Shown piece by piece: positions 1 to 5,976 of a stretch of 9,382 bases of DNA (the stretch's first letter is position 1; every line of letters begins with the position of its first letter). A model generated the notes under the pieces. It did no database searches, had not been told where the DNA came from, and was given only the letters and a program-made list of their open reading frames with translations. Made by a program: the position numbers and the translations under genes. The stretch comes from Mageeibacillus sp. UBA1193 (lineage in GTDB: Bacteria; Bacillota; Clostridia; Saccharofermentanales; Saccharofermentanaceae): positions 34,638 to 44,019 of the forward strand of contig DBYF01000025.1 of assembly GCA_002310155.1 (NCBI GenBank), in the 5' to 3' direction.

Positions 1-138
1 CCGCACGGTGGTGGTGAAGGTAAGTCCCCGATCGGTCTTCCGGGTCCTGTTACACCTTGGGGTGTTCCGACTCTTGGTAAGAAGACCAGAAACAAGAAGA
101 AGCAGTCTAACAAGTACATTGTTAAGGGTAGAAAGTAA
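1..138 (+). CDS. rplB: 50S ribosomal protein L2, C-terminal part (gene cut by left edge)
   Basis: The first 45 codons in frame 1 read the end of L2 and stop at TAA (136-138). They begin PHGGGEGKSPIGLPG and continue with TPWGVPTLGKKTR, then a lysine/arginine-rich tail ending VKGRK. The PHGGGEG turn and the TPWG...GKKTR block are diagnostic of the L2 C-terminal domain, which binds 23S rRNA close to the peptidyl transferase centre and the subunit interface. The N-terminal part of the protein lies left of the window. The rpsS gene follows after 18 nt, the expected S10-operon neighbour. The call is secure despite the short fragment because the motif is highly conserved and the reading frame ends cleanly before the next ribosome binding site. 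Confidence 0.97.
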   Translation, partial: PHGGGEGKSPIGLPGPVTPWGVPTLGKKTRNKKKQSNKYIVKGRK

Positions 139-156
139 GCGAAGGGAGGAACCAAA

Positions 157-435
157 ATGAGTAGATCAACCAAAAAGGGTTATTTTGTACAAGATGCCCT
201 GATGAAGAAAATCAATGCGATGAACGCAGCGAATGAGAAAAAGGTTGTACAGACTTGGTCTCGCGCTTCGACGATCTATCCGGAAATGGTCGGACACACG
301 ATCGCTGTTTATGACGGCAGAAGACATGTTCCGGTTTATGTAGTCGAGGAAATGATCGGCCATAAGCTGGGTGAGTTCGCTCCGACGAGAACATTCAGAG
401 GTCATGCCGGTGAGAAATCTTCCGGTGGTAAATAA
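157..435 (+). CDS. rpsS: 30S ribosomal protein S19
   Basis: This 92-residue protein has the usual length of bacterial S19. It shows the family blocks TWSRAS (residues 33-38), HTIAVYDGRRHVPV (47-60) and MIGHKLGEFAPTRTF (66-80). S19 sits in the head of the 30S subunit, contacts 16S rRNA with S13 and forms part of the intersubunit bridge region. The N-terminus MSRSTKKGYFV is a common S19 start. The ATG at 157 lies 7 nt after a strong AGGGAGG (143-149), which supports this start. It sits 18 nt after rplB and 29 nt before rplV, the normal S10-operon order. The C-terminal tail is basic and glycine/serine-rich, as expected. Nothing odd is seen. Confidence 0.98.
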   Translation: MSRSTKKGYFVQDALMKKINAMNAANEKKVVQTWSRASTIYPEMVGHTIAVYDGRRHVPVYVVEEMIGHKLGEFAPTRTFRGHAGEKSSGGK

Positions 436-464
436 TCGGTAAGCTTTGAAGGGAGGAAAAAATA

Positions 465-941
465 GTGGAAAAAGTTAAGATGACTAAAGACTATATCGAA
501 TCGAATCGCGATGAAATCCTCGAAGCTTACGGTAAGCAGCAGAAGAAGAACGCGAAGAAGCCGGTTCTTACTAAGAAGCAGAAGAAGCTCCTTGGTATCG
601 GCAAAGATCAGGGTAAGGCAGTTGCTAAGTATGTCCGCATCACACCCCGTAAGGTTAAGGTCGTTGCTGACCTGATCAAGGGTAAGGATCTCGACGAGGC
701 ATATGCAATCCTGGACTACACACCGAAGGCAGCATCTCCGGTACTGAAGAAAGCTGTTAAGTCCGCTGAGGCTAACGCTGTTAACAACAACGGTCTTTCC
801 AGATCCAGCCTGTATGTAGCAGATGCATATTCCAGCCAGGGTCCGATCCTGAAGCGTTTCATTCCGAGAGCAAGAGGATCTGCATCTAGAATCAACAAGA
901 GAACAAGTCACGTAACTGTTGTTCTCAAAGAAAGAGTATAA
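465..941 (+). CDS. rplV: 50S ribosomal protein L22 with a long charged N-terminal extension
   Basis: L22 binds 23S rRNA early in assembly and sends a beta-hairpin along the nascent peptide exit tunnel. The family core starts near residue 52 (AKYVRITPRKVKVVADLIKG) and ends with the tunnel hairpin, GPILKRFIPRARGSASRI, followed by NKRTSHVTVVL (about residues 126-154). The protein is 158 residues, against about 110-120 for most bacterial L22. The surplus is roughly 50 residues at the N-terminus, an acidic helix-like start (about 7-22) followed by a lysine-rich segment (about 24-51). The start is GTG at 465, placed 8 nt after a strong GGGAGG (451-456). The in-frame ATG at 480 is possible but has no comparable ribosome binding site and would still leave about 45 extra residues. 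No frameshift or codon-use break is visible, so the extension appears genuine. Confidence 0.96.
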   Translation: MEKVKMTKDYIESNRDEILEAYGKQQKKNAKKPVLTKKQKKLLGIGKDQGKAVAKYVRITPRKVKVVADLIKGKDLDEAYAILDYTPKAASPVLKKAVKSAEANAVNNNGLSRSSLYVADAYSSQGPILKRFIPRARGSASRINKRTSHVTVVLKERV

Positions 942-954
942 GGAGGAATAAAGA

Positions 955-1626
955 ATGGGCCAGAAGGTTAATCCCCATGGATTGCGTGTCGGTGTCATCA
1001 AAGAGTGGGACACACGTTGGTATGCCGACAAGAAGACATTCAGCGATTTCCTCGTTGAGGACAAGCAAATCCGTGATTTTGTAAAGAAAGAGTGCTTCGC
1101 TGCAGGCGTTTCGAACATTGAGATCGAGCGCAAGGGTGCAGACAAGACTTCCATCATCATCAACGCTGCTAAGCCGGGTATCATCATCGGCCGTCAGGGC
1201 GCTGGTATCGAGGAGTTCAAGAAGAAGCTCCAGAAGAAGTTCAAGAAGAATTTCTTCGTAGATGTTCGTGAGATCAAGAACGTGGACGCTAACGCTCAGC
1301 TCGTTGCTGAGTCCATCGCTTCCCAGCTCGAGAGACGTGTTTCTTTCCGTCGTGCCATGAAGATGGCAATGTCCCGTACCATGAAGTCCGGTGCGAAGGG
1401 CATCAAGACCTGCTGCGCAGGTCGTCTGGGCGGTGCTGAAATCGCTCGTTCCGAAACATATCACGAAGGAACAATCCCGCTGCAGACTCTGCGTGCGGAC
1501 ATCGACTATGGTTTTGCTGAGGCTAACACACAGTACGGCCGTATCGGTGTAAAGGTATGGATCTACCGTGGTGAGATCCTGACAGCAAAGAAGACTGTTA
1601 AAGTAGCGGAAGGAGGCGAAGCGTAA
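955..1626 (+). CDS. rpsC: 30S ribosomal protein S3
   Basis: This 223-residue protein is close to the usual S3 length. It opens with MGQKVNPHGLRVGVI, the standard S3 N-terminus. A type II KH domain follows with PGIIIGRQGAGIEE (residues 74-87), where GRQG (79-82) is the GXXG nucleic-acid-binding loop. The C-terminal domain carries QLERRVSFRRAMKMAM and the segments GIKTCCAGRLGGAEIAR and GVKVWIYRGEIL. S3 lies in the 30S head at the mRNA entry channel, with S4 and S5, and helps unwind mRNA. The ribosome binding site AGGAGG (941-946) begins within the rplV stop codon and leaves 8 nt to the ATG. The stop TAA shares its last base with the ATG of rplP (TAATG), so the two genes are probably translationally coupled. 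Confidence 0.98.
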   Translation: MGQKVNPHGLRVGVIKEWDTRWYADKKTFSDFLVEDKQIRDFVKKECFAAGVSNIEIERKGADKTSIIINAAKPGIIIGRQGAGIEEFKKKLQKKFKKNFFVDVREIKNVDANAQLVAESIASQLERRVSFRRAMKMAMSRTMKSGAKGIKTCCAGRLGGAEIARSETYHEGTIPLQTLRADIDYGFAEANTQYGRIGVKVWIYRGEILTAKKTVKVAEGGEA

Positions 1627-2045
1627 TGTTACTTCCTAAGAGAGTAAAGCATAGAAAGCAGCAGCGCGGCCGTCTGACAGGTAAGGCTACCAGAGGTAAT
1701 TTCGTTGCTTACGGTGATTATGGTATGTACTCCACAGAGCCCTGCTGGATCACATCCAACCAGATCGAGGCAGCTCGTATCGCGATCAACCGTTACGTAA
1801 AAAGAGGCGGTAAGGTCTGGATCAAGATCTTCCCGGACAAGCCGATCACAAAGCACCCTGCTGAAGCTCGAATGGGTTCCGGTAAAGGTTCTCCGGAGTA
1901 CTGGGTAGCAGTAGTTAAGCCGGGCCGTGTTCTCTTTGAGATCGCCGGTGTATCCGAAGAAGTGGCTCGTGAGGCAATGCGTCTTGCTGGACATAAGCTC
2001 CCGTGCAAGACTAAGTTCATCAAGAAGGAAGAGGAGGTATCTTGA
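1626..2045 (+). CDS. rplP: 50S ribosomal protein L16
   Basis: The protein is 139 residues, typical for L16. It starts MLLPKRVKHRKQQRGR and includes WITSNQIEAARIAINRY (residues 41-57) and the near-invariant RMGSGKGSPEYWVAVVKPG (82-100). L16 organises 23S rRNA helices round the A-site tRNA and the peptidyl transferase centre and is added late in assembly. Arg82, in the RMG motif, aligns by motif with the arginine that is hydroxylated in E. coli L16; whether it is modified here is not visible. The ATG overlaps the rpsC stop by one base, and its AAGGAGG (1610-1616) lies inside rpsC. The tail is charged (KKEEEVS), and the gene ends in TGA one base before rpmC. Confidence 0.98.
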   Translation: MLLPKRVKHRKQQRGRLTGKATRGNFVAYGDYGMYSTEPCWITSNQIEAARIAINRYVKRGGKVWIKIFPDKPITKHPAEARMGSGKGSPEYWVAVVKPGRVLFEIAGVSEEVAREAMRLAGHKLPCKTKFIKKEEEVS

Positions 2046-2046
2046 A

Positions 2047-2244
2047 ATGACAGCTAAAGAATTACGTTCTAAGTCCGCTGAAGAACTTCAGCAGGAACTG
2101 GTTGCATTGAAGGATGAACTCTTCAAGCTTCGTTTCCAGCATGCGACCAACCAGCTCGAGAATCCGCAGCGCTTAGGTGCTGTAAAGCGTGACATCGCTC
2201 GCGTCAACACGATTCTCCGTGAGATCGAGCTTAAGGCTAATTAA
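2047..2244 (+). CDS. rpmC: 50S ribosomal protein L29
   Basis: This is a 65-residue, almost wholly helical protein starting MTAKELRSKSAEELQQEL, with the L29 signature FKLRFQHATNQLENPQRL (about residues 26-43) and a second helix DIARVNTILREIEL. L29 sits next to L23 at the exit of the nascent peptide tunnel, near the docking site for trigger factor and SRP. The ATG at 2047 is chosen because it follows GAGGAGG (2031-2037, inside the end of rplP) by 9 nt and gives the normal L29 N-terminus. An upstream in-frame ATG at 1927 would add residues that overlap rplP and are not L29-like. The gap to rplP is a single base, pointing to coupled translation. Confidence 0.97.
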   Translation: MTAKELRSKSAEELQQELVALKDELFKLRFQHATNQLENPQRLGAVKRDIARVNTILREIELKAN

Positions 2245-2246
2245 TG

Positions 2247-2253
2247 AAGGGAG
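2247..2253 (+). promoter_or_regulatory. Ribosome binding site that fixes the rpsQ start
   Basis: AAGGGAG lies just after the rpmC stop and 8 nt before the ATG at 2262. It supports that ATG rather than the in-frame ATG at 2244, which overlaps the rpmC stop and would place this site inside the coding region. Confidence 0.75.
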
Positions 2254-2261
2254 AAAGTGCA

Positions 2262-2519
2262 ATGAGCGATCGTAACCTCAGAAAAACTCGTGTCGGTATC
2301 GTAAGTTCCGATAAGATGGATAAGACAATCGTTGTATCGGTTGTTGAGCACGTAAAGCACCCGCTTTATGGCAAGATCATGAAGAGAACCTATAAGCTGA
2401 AGGCACATGACGAAGAGAACAAGTGCGGCATCGGCGATAAGGTTAAGGTAATGGAGACCCGCCCGCTTTCCCGTGATAAGCGTTGGAGACTGGTCGAGAT
2501 TATTGAGAAGGCGAAGTAA
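2262..2519 (+). CDS. rpsQ: 30S ribosomal protein S17
   Basis: From the ATG at 2262 the protein is 85 residues, the usual S17 length, beginning MSDRNLRKTRVGIVSSDKMD. It contains KTIVVSVVEHVKHPLYGKI and the family signature GDKVKVMETRPLSRDKRWRL near the C-terminus. S17 is an OB-fold protein and a primary binder of the 5' domain of 16S rRNA, acting early in 30S assembly. An in-frame ATG at 2244, overlapping the rpmC stop, would add six residues (MKGESA) that are not typical of S17; the Shine-Dalgarno at 2247-2253 favours 2262. The 34-nt gap to rplN carries a small tandem repeat and hairpin (see separate entry). Confidence 0.96.
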   Translation: MSDRNLRKTRVGIVSSDKMDKTIVVSVVEHVKHPLYGKIMKRTYKLKAHDEENKCGIGDKVKVMETRPLSRDKRWRLVEIIEKAK

Positions 2520-2543
2520 TACGTAAGGGAATTACGTAAAGGA
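2518..2543 (+). repeat. 13-nt imperfect tandem repeat with a 7-bp hairpin before rplN
   Basis: Positions 2518-2530 (AATACGTAAGGGA) and 2531-2543 (ATTACGTAAAGGA) match at 11 of 13 bases, and each copy ends in a Shine-Dalgarno-like stretch. The same bases also form an inverted repeat, TACGTAA (2520-2526) with TTACGTA (2532-2538), leaving a GGGAA loop. The true rplN Shine-Dalgarno (AAAGGAGG, 2538-2545) lies at the foot of this stem. Either a small duplication or a weak translational control structure could explain it. No function is shown. Confidence 0.5.
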
Positions 2544-2553
2544 GGAAATCAAC

Positions 2554-2922
2554 ATGATTCAAGTAGAATCCAGATTAAGATCTGCGGATAATACTGGCGC
2601 AAAAGAACTTGCCTGCATCAAAGTGCTCGGCGGTTCCTGGCGTAAGTATGCGAATATCGGTGATGTCATCGTCTGCTCTGTTAAGACTGCTACTCCTGGT
2701 GGCGTGGTAAAGAAGGGCGATGTTGTCCGTGCAGTAGTTGTTCGCACAAAGAAGGGCGTTAGAAGAGCTGATGGTTCTTACATCAAGTTCGACGAGAACG
2801 CTGCCGTTATCATCAAGGAAGATAAGAACCCGCGTGGAACCCGTATCTTTGGGCCTATCGCAAGAGAGCTCCGTGACAAGGATTACATGAAGATCCTTTC
2901 TCTGGCGCCGGAAGTTCTGTAA
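2554..2922 (+). CDS. rplN: 50S ribosomal protein L14
   Basis: This 122-residue protein has exactly the usual L14 length. It starts MIQVESRLRSADNTGAKELA and carries CIKVLGGSWRKYANIGDVI (21-39), VVRAVVVRTKKGVRRADG (57-74) and the C-terminal RIFGPIARELR (97-107). L14 is a five-stranded beta-barrel protein at the subunit interface of the 50S; in other bacteria it contacts L19, 16S rRNA in an intersubunit bridge, and the silencing factor RsfS. It is conventionally the first gene of the spc operon, but no separate promoter is evident in the 34-nt gap after rpsQ, so read-through from the S10 part is likely. AAAGGAGG (2538-2545) lies 8 nt before the ATG. Confidence 0.98.
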   Translation: MIQVESRLRSADNTGAKELACIKVLGGSWRKYANIGDVIVCSVKTATPGGVVKKGDVVRAVVVRTKKGVRRADGSYIKFDENAAVIIKEDKNPRGTRIFGPIARELRDKDYMKILSLAPEVL

Positions 2923-2934
2923 GGAGGATGACAA

Positions 2935-3282
2935 ATGGCTAACAAGATTCACGTTAAAAAGGACGACAAAGTCGTTGTTATCTCCGGTAAGGACGCAGGA
3001 TCCCAGGGTCAGGTCTTAAAGACTGAACCGAAGTCCGGCAGAGTAATCGTTTCCGGAGTAAACATGGTCAAGAAGCATCAGAAGGCTATGAGCCAGACGA
3101 AGCCGGCCGGCATCATCGAGAGAGAAGGATCCATCGATGCTTCCAACGTAATGCTGGTTTGCCCGAAGTGCGGCAAGGCTACACGTGTTGGCAAGAGAAT
3201 TGCTGAAGACGGTGCTAAGTATCGTGTCTGCAAGAAGTGCGGCGCTGATATCGACCAGATCAAGAAGGCAAAGGAGGAGTAA
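2935..3282 (+). CDS. rplX: 50S ribosomal protein L24 with Cys4 zinc-knuckle motif
   Basis: The protein is 115 residues. Its N-terminal half is a KOW domain, with HVKKDDKVVVISGKDAGSQG (6-25) and GVNMVKKHQK (41-50). The C-terminal part has CPKCG (76-80) and CKKCG (99-103), so Cys76, Cys79, Cys99 and Cys102 form a plausible zinc-binding knuckle. Such Cys4 L24 proteins are common in Bacillota, whereas E. coli L24 lacks the motif. L24 is an assembly initiator that binds the 5' domain of 23S rRNA and sits near the tunnel exit. AAGGAGG (2921-2927) begins in the rplN stop codon and leaves 7 nt to the ATG. An ATG at 2928 is out of frame and is ignored. Zinc binding is inferred from cysteine spacing only. 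Confidence 0.98.
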   Translation: MANKIHVKKDDKVVVISGKDAGSQGQVLKTEPKSGRVIVSGVNMVKKHQKAMSQTKPAGIIEREGSIDASNVMLVCPKCGKATRVGKRIAEDGAKYRVCKKCGADIDQIKKAKEE

Positions 3283-3286
3283 TTAA

Positions 3287-3826
3287 ATGTCTAGACTTAA
3301 GGACAAGTATGTAAATGAAGTTGCGCCTGCTTTGCAGGAAGAATTCAAGTATAAGTCTGTCATGCAGATCCCGAAGCTTGAGAAGATCGTTCTCAACATG
3401 GGTGTTGGCGAAGTCAAGGATAACCCGAAGGCTCTCGAGAACGCTATGCGTGACATGGGTATCATTTGCGGCCAGAAGCCGATCGCTACTGTAGCTACAA
3501 AGTCCGTTGCGGCTTTTAAGCTCAGAGAAGGCATGAAGATCGGTTGTAAGGTTACACTCCGTGGCGAGAATATGTACAACTTCCTCGATAAGTTGATCAG
3601 CATCTCTCTCCCGCGTGTTCGTGACTTCCGTGGTATCAATCCGAACTCTTTCGATGGTCATGGTAACTATGCAATGGGCATCAAGGAACAGCTGATGTTC
3701 CCTGAAATCGAATTCGATAAGATCGATAAGGTCCGTGGTATGGATATCATCATCGTAACAACGGCTAAGACAGATGAGGAAGCAAGATCTCTGCTTTCCG
3801 GTATCGGAATGCCGTTCCGCAAGTGA
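3287..3826 (+). CDS. rplE: 50S ribosomal protein L5
   Basis: This 179-residue protein has the standard L5 length. It shows IPKLEKIVLNMGVG (residues 28-41), KPIATVATKSVAAFKLREG (64-82), the LPRVRDFRGI signature (108-117) and a C-terminal IIIVTTAKTDEEARSLL (154-170). L5 binds 5S rRNA, with L18, in the central protuberance and touches the P-site tRNA and S13. AAGGAGG (3271-3277) lies inside the end of rplX, 9 nt before the ATG, and the gap between genes is 4 nt, so translation of rplX and rplE is probably coupled. In E. coli the S8 repressor site lies at the start of rplE; I could not recognise an equivalent structure here. Nothing in the protein is odd. Confidence 0.98.
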   Translation: MSRLKDKYVNEVAPALQEEFKYKSVMQIPKLEKIVLNMGVGEVKDNPKALENAMRDMGIICGQKPIATVATKSVAAFKLREGMKIGCKVTLRGENMYNFLDKLISISLPRVRDFRGINPNSFDGHGNYAMGIKEQLMFPEIEFDKIDKVRGMDIIIVTTAKTDEEARSLLSGIGMPFRK

Positions 3827-3844
3827 TAGGAGGATATAAGTAAT

Positions 3845-4030
3845 ATGGCTAAGACTTCAATGAAACTCAAGGCACAGCGTGCTCCGAAGTTCAAGGTACA
3901 GCAGCACAACCGTTGCAAGCTCTGTGGTAGACCGCACGCTTATATCCGTAAGTATGGTATCTGCCGTCTGTGCTTCCGTGACCTGGCATACAAGGGCCAG
4001 ATCCCGGGCGTTCGTAAGGCAAGCTGGTAA
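3845..4030 (+). CDS. rpsN: 30S ribosomal protein S14, zinc-binding short form (type Z)
   Basis: The protein is 61 residues, the length of the short C+ form of S14, whereas the zinc-free form is about 90-100. Two CXXC pairs, CKLC (Cys24, Cys27) and CRLC (Cys40, Cys43), form the zinc site. The end FRDLAYKGQIPGVRKASW is the family signature. S14 sits in the 30S head next to S3 and S10. Type Z is the usual spc-operon copy in Gram-positive bacteria; many genomes also carry a zinc-independent paralogue under Zur control, which would lie outside this window. The Shine-Dalgarno (AGGAGG, 3828-3833) is 11 nt from the ATG, slightly longer than elsewhere in the cluster. Confidence 0.98.
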   Translation: MAKTSMKLKAQRAPKFKVQQHNRCKLCGRPHAYIRKYGICRLCFRDLAYKGQIPGVRKASW

Positions 4031-4058
4031 CCGATAGCAAGATAAGGAGGAAAGATTT

Positions 4059-4454
4059 ATGCAGATTACAGATGCAATTGCAGATATGCTGACAAGAATC
4101 CGTAATGCAGGCACAGCCGGTCATCCGACAGTTATGGTTCCTGCTTCCAACTTGAAGAAGGCTATCGCACAGATTTTAGTAGACGAAGGTTATATCGCTT
4201 CTTTCGAGACGATTGAAGATGACAAGCAGGGAATGATCAAGATCACACTGAAGTACGCTGCTAAGAAGCACGTTATCTCCGGTATCCAGAGAATTTCCAA
4301 GCCGGGTCTCCGCGTTTATGCGGACAAGGAGAACCTCCCGAAGGTACTCGGTGGTCTCGGTATCGCTATCATCTCTACGTCCAAGGGCGTTATGACTGAT
4401 AAGGCAGCCAGAAAGCTCGGCGTTGGCGGCGAGGTTATGGCTTACGTTTGGTAA
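4059..4454 (+). CDS. rpsH: 30S ribosomal protein S8
   Basis: This 131-residue protein matches the normal S8 length. It starts MQITDAIADMLTRIRNAG and ends with the signature TSKGVMTDKAARKLGVGGEV (107-126) and AYVW. S8 is a primary binder of the central domain of 16S rRNA and is needed early in platform assembly. In E. coli it is also the translational repressor of the spc operon, binding an rRNA-like hairpin at the rplE start; whether that holds here is unknown. AAGGAGG (4044-4050) lies 8 nt before the ATG. The stop codon itself is the first half of a small inverted repeat (4452-4467) in the relatively long gap to rplF. Confidence 0.98.
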   Translation: MQITDAIADMLTRIRNAGTAGHPTVMVPASNLKKAIAQILVDEGYIASFETIEDDKQGMIKITLKYAAKKHVISGIQRISKPGLRVYADKENLPKVLGGLGIAIISTSKGVMTDKAARKLGVGGEVMAYVW

Positions 4455-4467
4455 TGGTAAACCATTA
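4452..4467 (+). promoter_or_regulatory. Small inverted repeat spanning the rpsH stop codon
   Basis: TAATGG (4452-4457) pairs with CCATTA (4462-4467) round a TAAA loop, giving a 6-bp perfect stem that includes the rpsH stop codon. No U-run follows, so a terminator is unlikely. Its role, if any, is unknown. Confidence 0.4.
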
Positions 4468-4480
4468 ATAACTCTGAAAT

Positions 4481-4497
4481 GGAACCGGACAGGTTCC
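4481..4497 (+). promoter_or_regulatory. GGAACC/GGTTCC hairpin upstream of rplF
   Basis: GGAACC (4481-4486) and GGTTCC (4492-4497) form a 6-bp perfect stem with a GGACA loop, extendable by a U-G pair (4480 with 4498). It stands 13 nt after the preceding repeat and 14 nt before the rplF Shine-Dalgarno. There is no U-run after it. It could be an RNA processing or stability element or a protein-binding hairpin; none of these is shown. Confidence 0.45.
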
Positions 4498-4525
4498 GCA
4501 ATCTAAAGAGCAGGAGGAAGATTGT

Positions 4526-5068
4526 ATGTCTAGAATTGGCAACATGCCTATCACGATCCCGGCAGGGCTCGAAGTGAAGCAGGATGGTCAGACCATTACT
4601 GTAAAAGGCAAGGACGCGACACTTTCACTGAATGTGCATCCGTCCATCATCGTAGAAGTAAACGACAATGTAATCACGGTTAAGAGACCGAACGATGAGA
4701 AGCAGGTTAAGGCTCTTCATGGTTTGACACGTTCTCTGATCAACAACATGGTCATCGGTTGTTCCGAAGGTTTCAAAAAGGAACTCGAGATCCAGGGTGT
4801 TGGTTACAAGGCCGCAAAGCAGGGTAAGAAGGTTGTATTCAACCTTGGTTACTCCCACCCGATCGAGATGGAAGAGCCGGCTGGTATCACAATTGATGTA
4901 CCGGCACAGAACCAGATCATCGTTAAGGGTGCTGACAAGCAGTTAGTTGGCGAAACAGCCGCTAAGATCCGTTCCTTCAGACTTCCGGATGCATATAAGG
5001 GCAAGGGTATCAGATATGTTGGTGAATATGTCCGCATCAAGGAAGGTAAGACAGGCGCTAAGAAGTAA
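4526..5068 (+). CDS. rplF: 50S ribosomal protein L6
   Basis: This 180-residue protein is the usual L6 size and has the duplicated L6 fold. The first repeat starts MSRIGNMPITIPAGLEV and includes HGLTRSLINNMVIG (65-78). The second contains LEIQGVGYKA (87-96) and the signature LPDAYKGKGIRYVGE (153-167). L6 binds helix 97 of 23S rRNA near the sarcin-ricin loop and L7/L12 stalk base, where elongation factors act, and is added late in 50S assembly. AGGAGG (4512-4517) is 8 nt before the ATG. The 71-nt gap before it is the longest inside the ribosomal protein block and contains two inverted repeats. Nothing unusual is seen in the protein. Confidence 0.98.
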   Translation: MSRIGNMPITIPAGLEVKQDGQTITVKGKDATLSLNVHPSIIVEVNDNVITVKRPNDEKQVKALHGLTRSLINNMVIGCSEGFKKELEIQGVGYKAAKQGKKVVFNLGYSHPIEMEEPAGITIDVPAQNQIIVKGADKQLVGETAAKIRSFRLPDAYKGKGIRYVGEYVRIKEGKTGAKK

Positions 5069-5081
5069 GGGGTGAACAAGC

Positions 5082-5450
5082 ATGATTAATAAAATTGACA
5101 AGAACGCTATTCGCCGCAGAAAGCATATCCGTGTAAGAAACAAGATCTCCGGTACTGCTTCACGTCCGCGTCTGTGCGTATTCAGAAGTAACACAAACAT
5201 CTATGCCCAGATCATCGATGATGAGAATGGCAAGACTCTTGTAAGTGCCTCCACATTGGATAAAGAAGTGAAAGCTTCTATCGCAAACGGAAGCAACAAG
5301 GAAGGTGCCGCTGCGGTTGGTAAGAAAGTTGCCGAGCGCGCTCTGGCTGCGAATATCAACGAGGTTGTATTCGACAGAGGCGGATACATTTTCCATGGTC
5401 GTGTAGAAGCTTTGGCAGAGGCAGCTCGTGAAGCTGGCCTGAAATTCTAA
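5082..5450 (+). CDS. rplR: 50S ribosomal protein L18
   Basis: The protein is 122 residues, typical of bacterial L18. It has a basic N-terminus (NAIRRRKHIRVRNKI, 8-22), the block GTASRPRLCVFRSNTNIYAQ (24-43) and the C-terminal signature VVFDRGGYIFHGRV (95-108). L18 binds 5S rRNA with L5 and helps dock it in the central protuberance. The ribosome binding site is AAGGGGTG (5067-5074), starting in the rplF stop codon, a weaker match than its neighbours but well spaced from the ATG at 5082. The gap to rplF is 13 nt and to rpsE 16 nt. The arginine-rich N-terminal tail is the 5S rRNA-contacting part in known structures. Confidence 0.98.
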   Translation: MINKIDKNAIRRRKHIRVRNKISGTASRPRLCVFRSNTNIYAQIIDDENGKTLVSASTLDKEVKASIANGSNKEGAAAVGKKVAERALAANINEVVFDRGGYIFHGRVEALAEAAREAGLKF

Positions 5451-5466
5451 TCAGGAGGGAAACAAG

Positions 5467-5961
5467 ATGGGTTTTGAACCAAATTCAACCGAATTAAAAG
5501 AAAAAGTCATCCATATCGGACGTGTTTCCAAGACGGTTAAGGGTGGTAGAAATTTCCGTTTCGCAGCCCTCGTAATTGTAGGTGACGAGAATGGTCACGT
5601 TGGTAAGGGTCTCGGTAAGGCTGCTGAAATCCCGGACGCGATCAGAAAAGGCATCGAGGATGCTAAGAAGAACATGATCTCCGTTCCGCTGGACGGCAAC
5701 ACGATCCCGCACGAGGCATTTGGTGTTTTCGGCGCTGGTAAGATCGTTATGAAGCCGGCTGCAAGTGGTACCGGTATCATCGCTGGTGGTCCGGTTCGTG
5801 CGGTATGTGAGCTTTGCGGTATCAAGGATATCCGTACAAAGTCTCTGGGTACCAACAACCCGAACAACGTTGTAAACGCAACAATGGAAGGCTTGAAGAG
5901 CATGCGTTCTCTCGAAGAGGTCGCTCGTCTGCGCGGCAAGTCTGCTGAAGAAATTAAGTAA
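5467..5961 (+). CDS. rpsE: 30S ribosomal protein S5
   Basis: This 164-residue protein is the usual S5 length. It has the double-stranded-RNA-binding-like N-terminal domain, with VIHIGRVSKTVKGGRNFRF (14-32) and VGKGLGKAAEIPDAIRKG (45-62), then the C-terminal domain with AGGPVRAVCELCGIKDIRTK (106-125) and GTNNPNNVVNA (128-138). S5 lies on the solvent side of the 30S near the mRNA entry site with S3 and S4 and affects decoding accuracy. The SKTVKGGR loop (21-28) is where spectinomycin-resistance changes occur in other bacteria; here it reads as the ordinary sensitive-type sequence. AGGAGG (5453-5458) is 8 nt before the ATG. The cysteines in CELC (114, 117) are a lone pair and are not a zinc site by themselves. 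Confidence 0.98.
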   Translation: MGFEPNSTELKEKVIHIGRVSKTVKGGRNFRFAALVIVGDENGHVGKGLGKAAEIPDAIRKGIEDAKKNMISVPLDGNTIPHEAFGVFGAGKIVMKPAASGTGIIAGGPVRAVCELCGIKDIRTKSLGTNNPNNVVNATMEGLKSMRSLEEVARLRGKSAEEIK

Positions 5962-5976
5962 TGGAGGTGTGCTGAA

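Noticed and set aside
402..1187. Minus-strand open frame opposite rplV and rpsC (261 codons).
   Set aside because: The leucine/serine-rich product mirrors lysine- and glutamate-rich codons on the + strand; it is a shadow of the ribosomal genes.
1927..2046. Upstream start for rpmC at 1927.
   Set aside because: It would overlap rplP by about 120 nt with non-family residues; the ATG at 2047 follows GAGGAGG at proper distance.
3287..4534. Identical first nine bases (ATGTCTAGA) at the starts of rplE and rplF.
   Set aside because: Both proteins normally begin Met-Ser-Arg, so a shared codon choice is enough to explain it and the similarity ends there.
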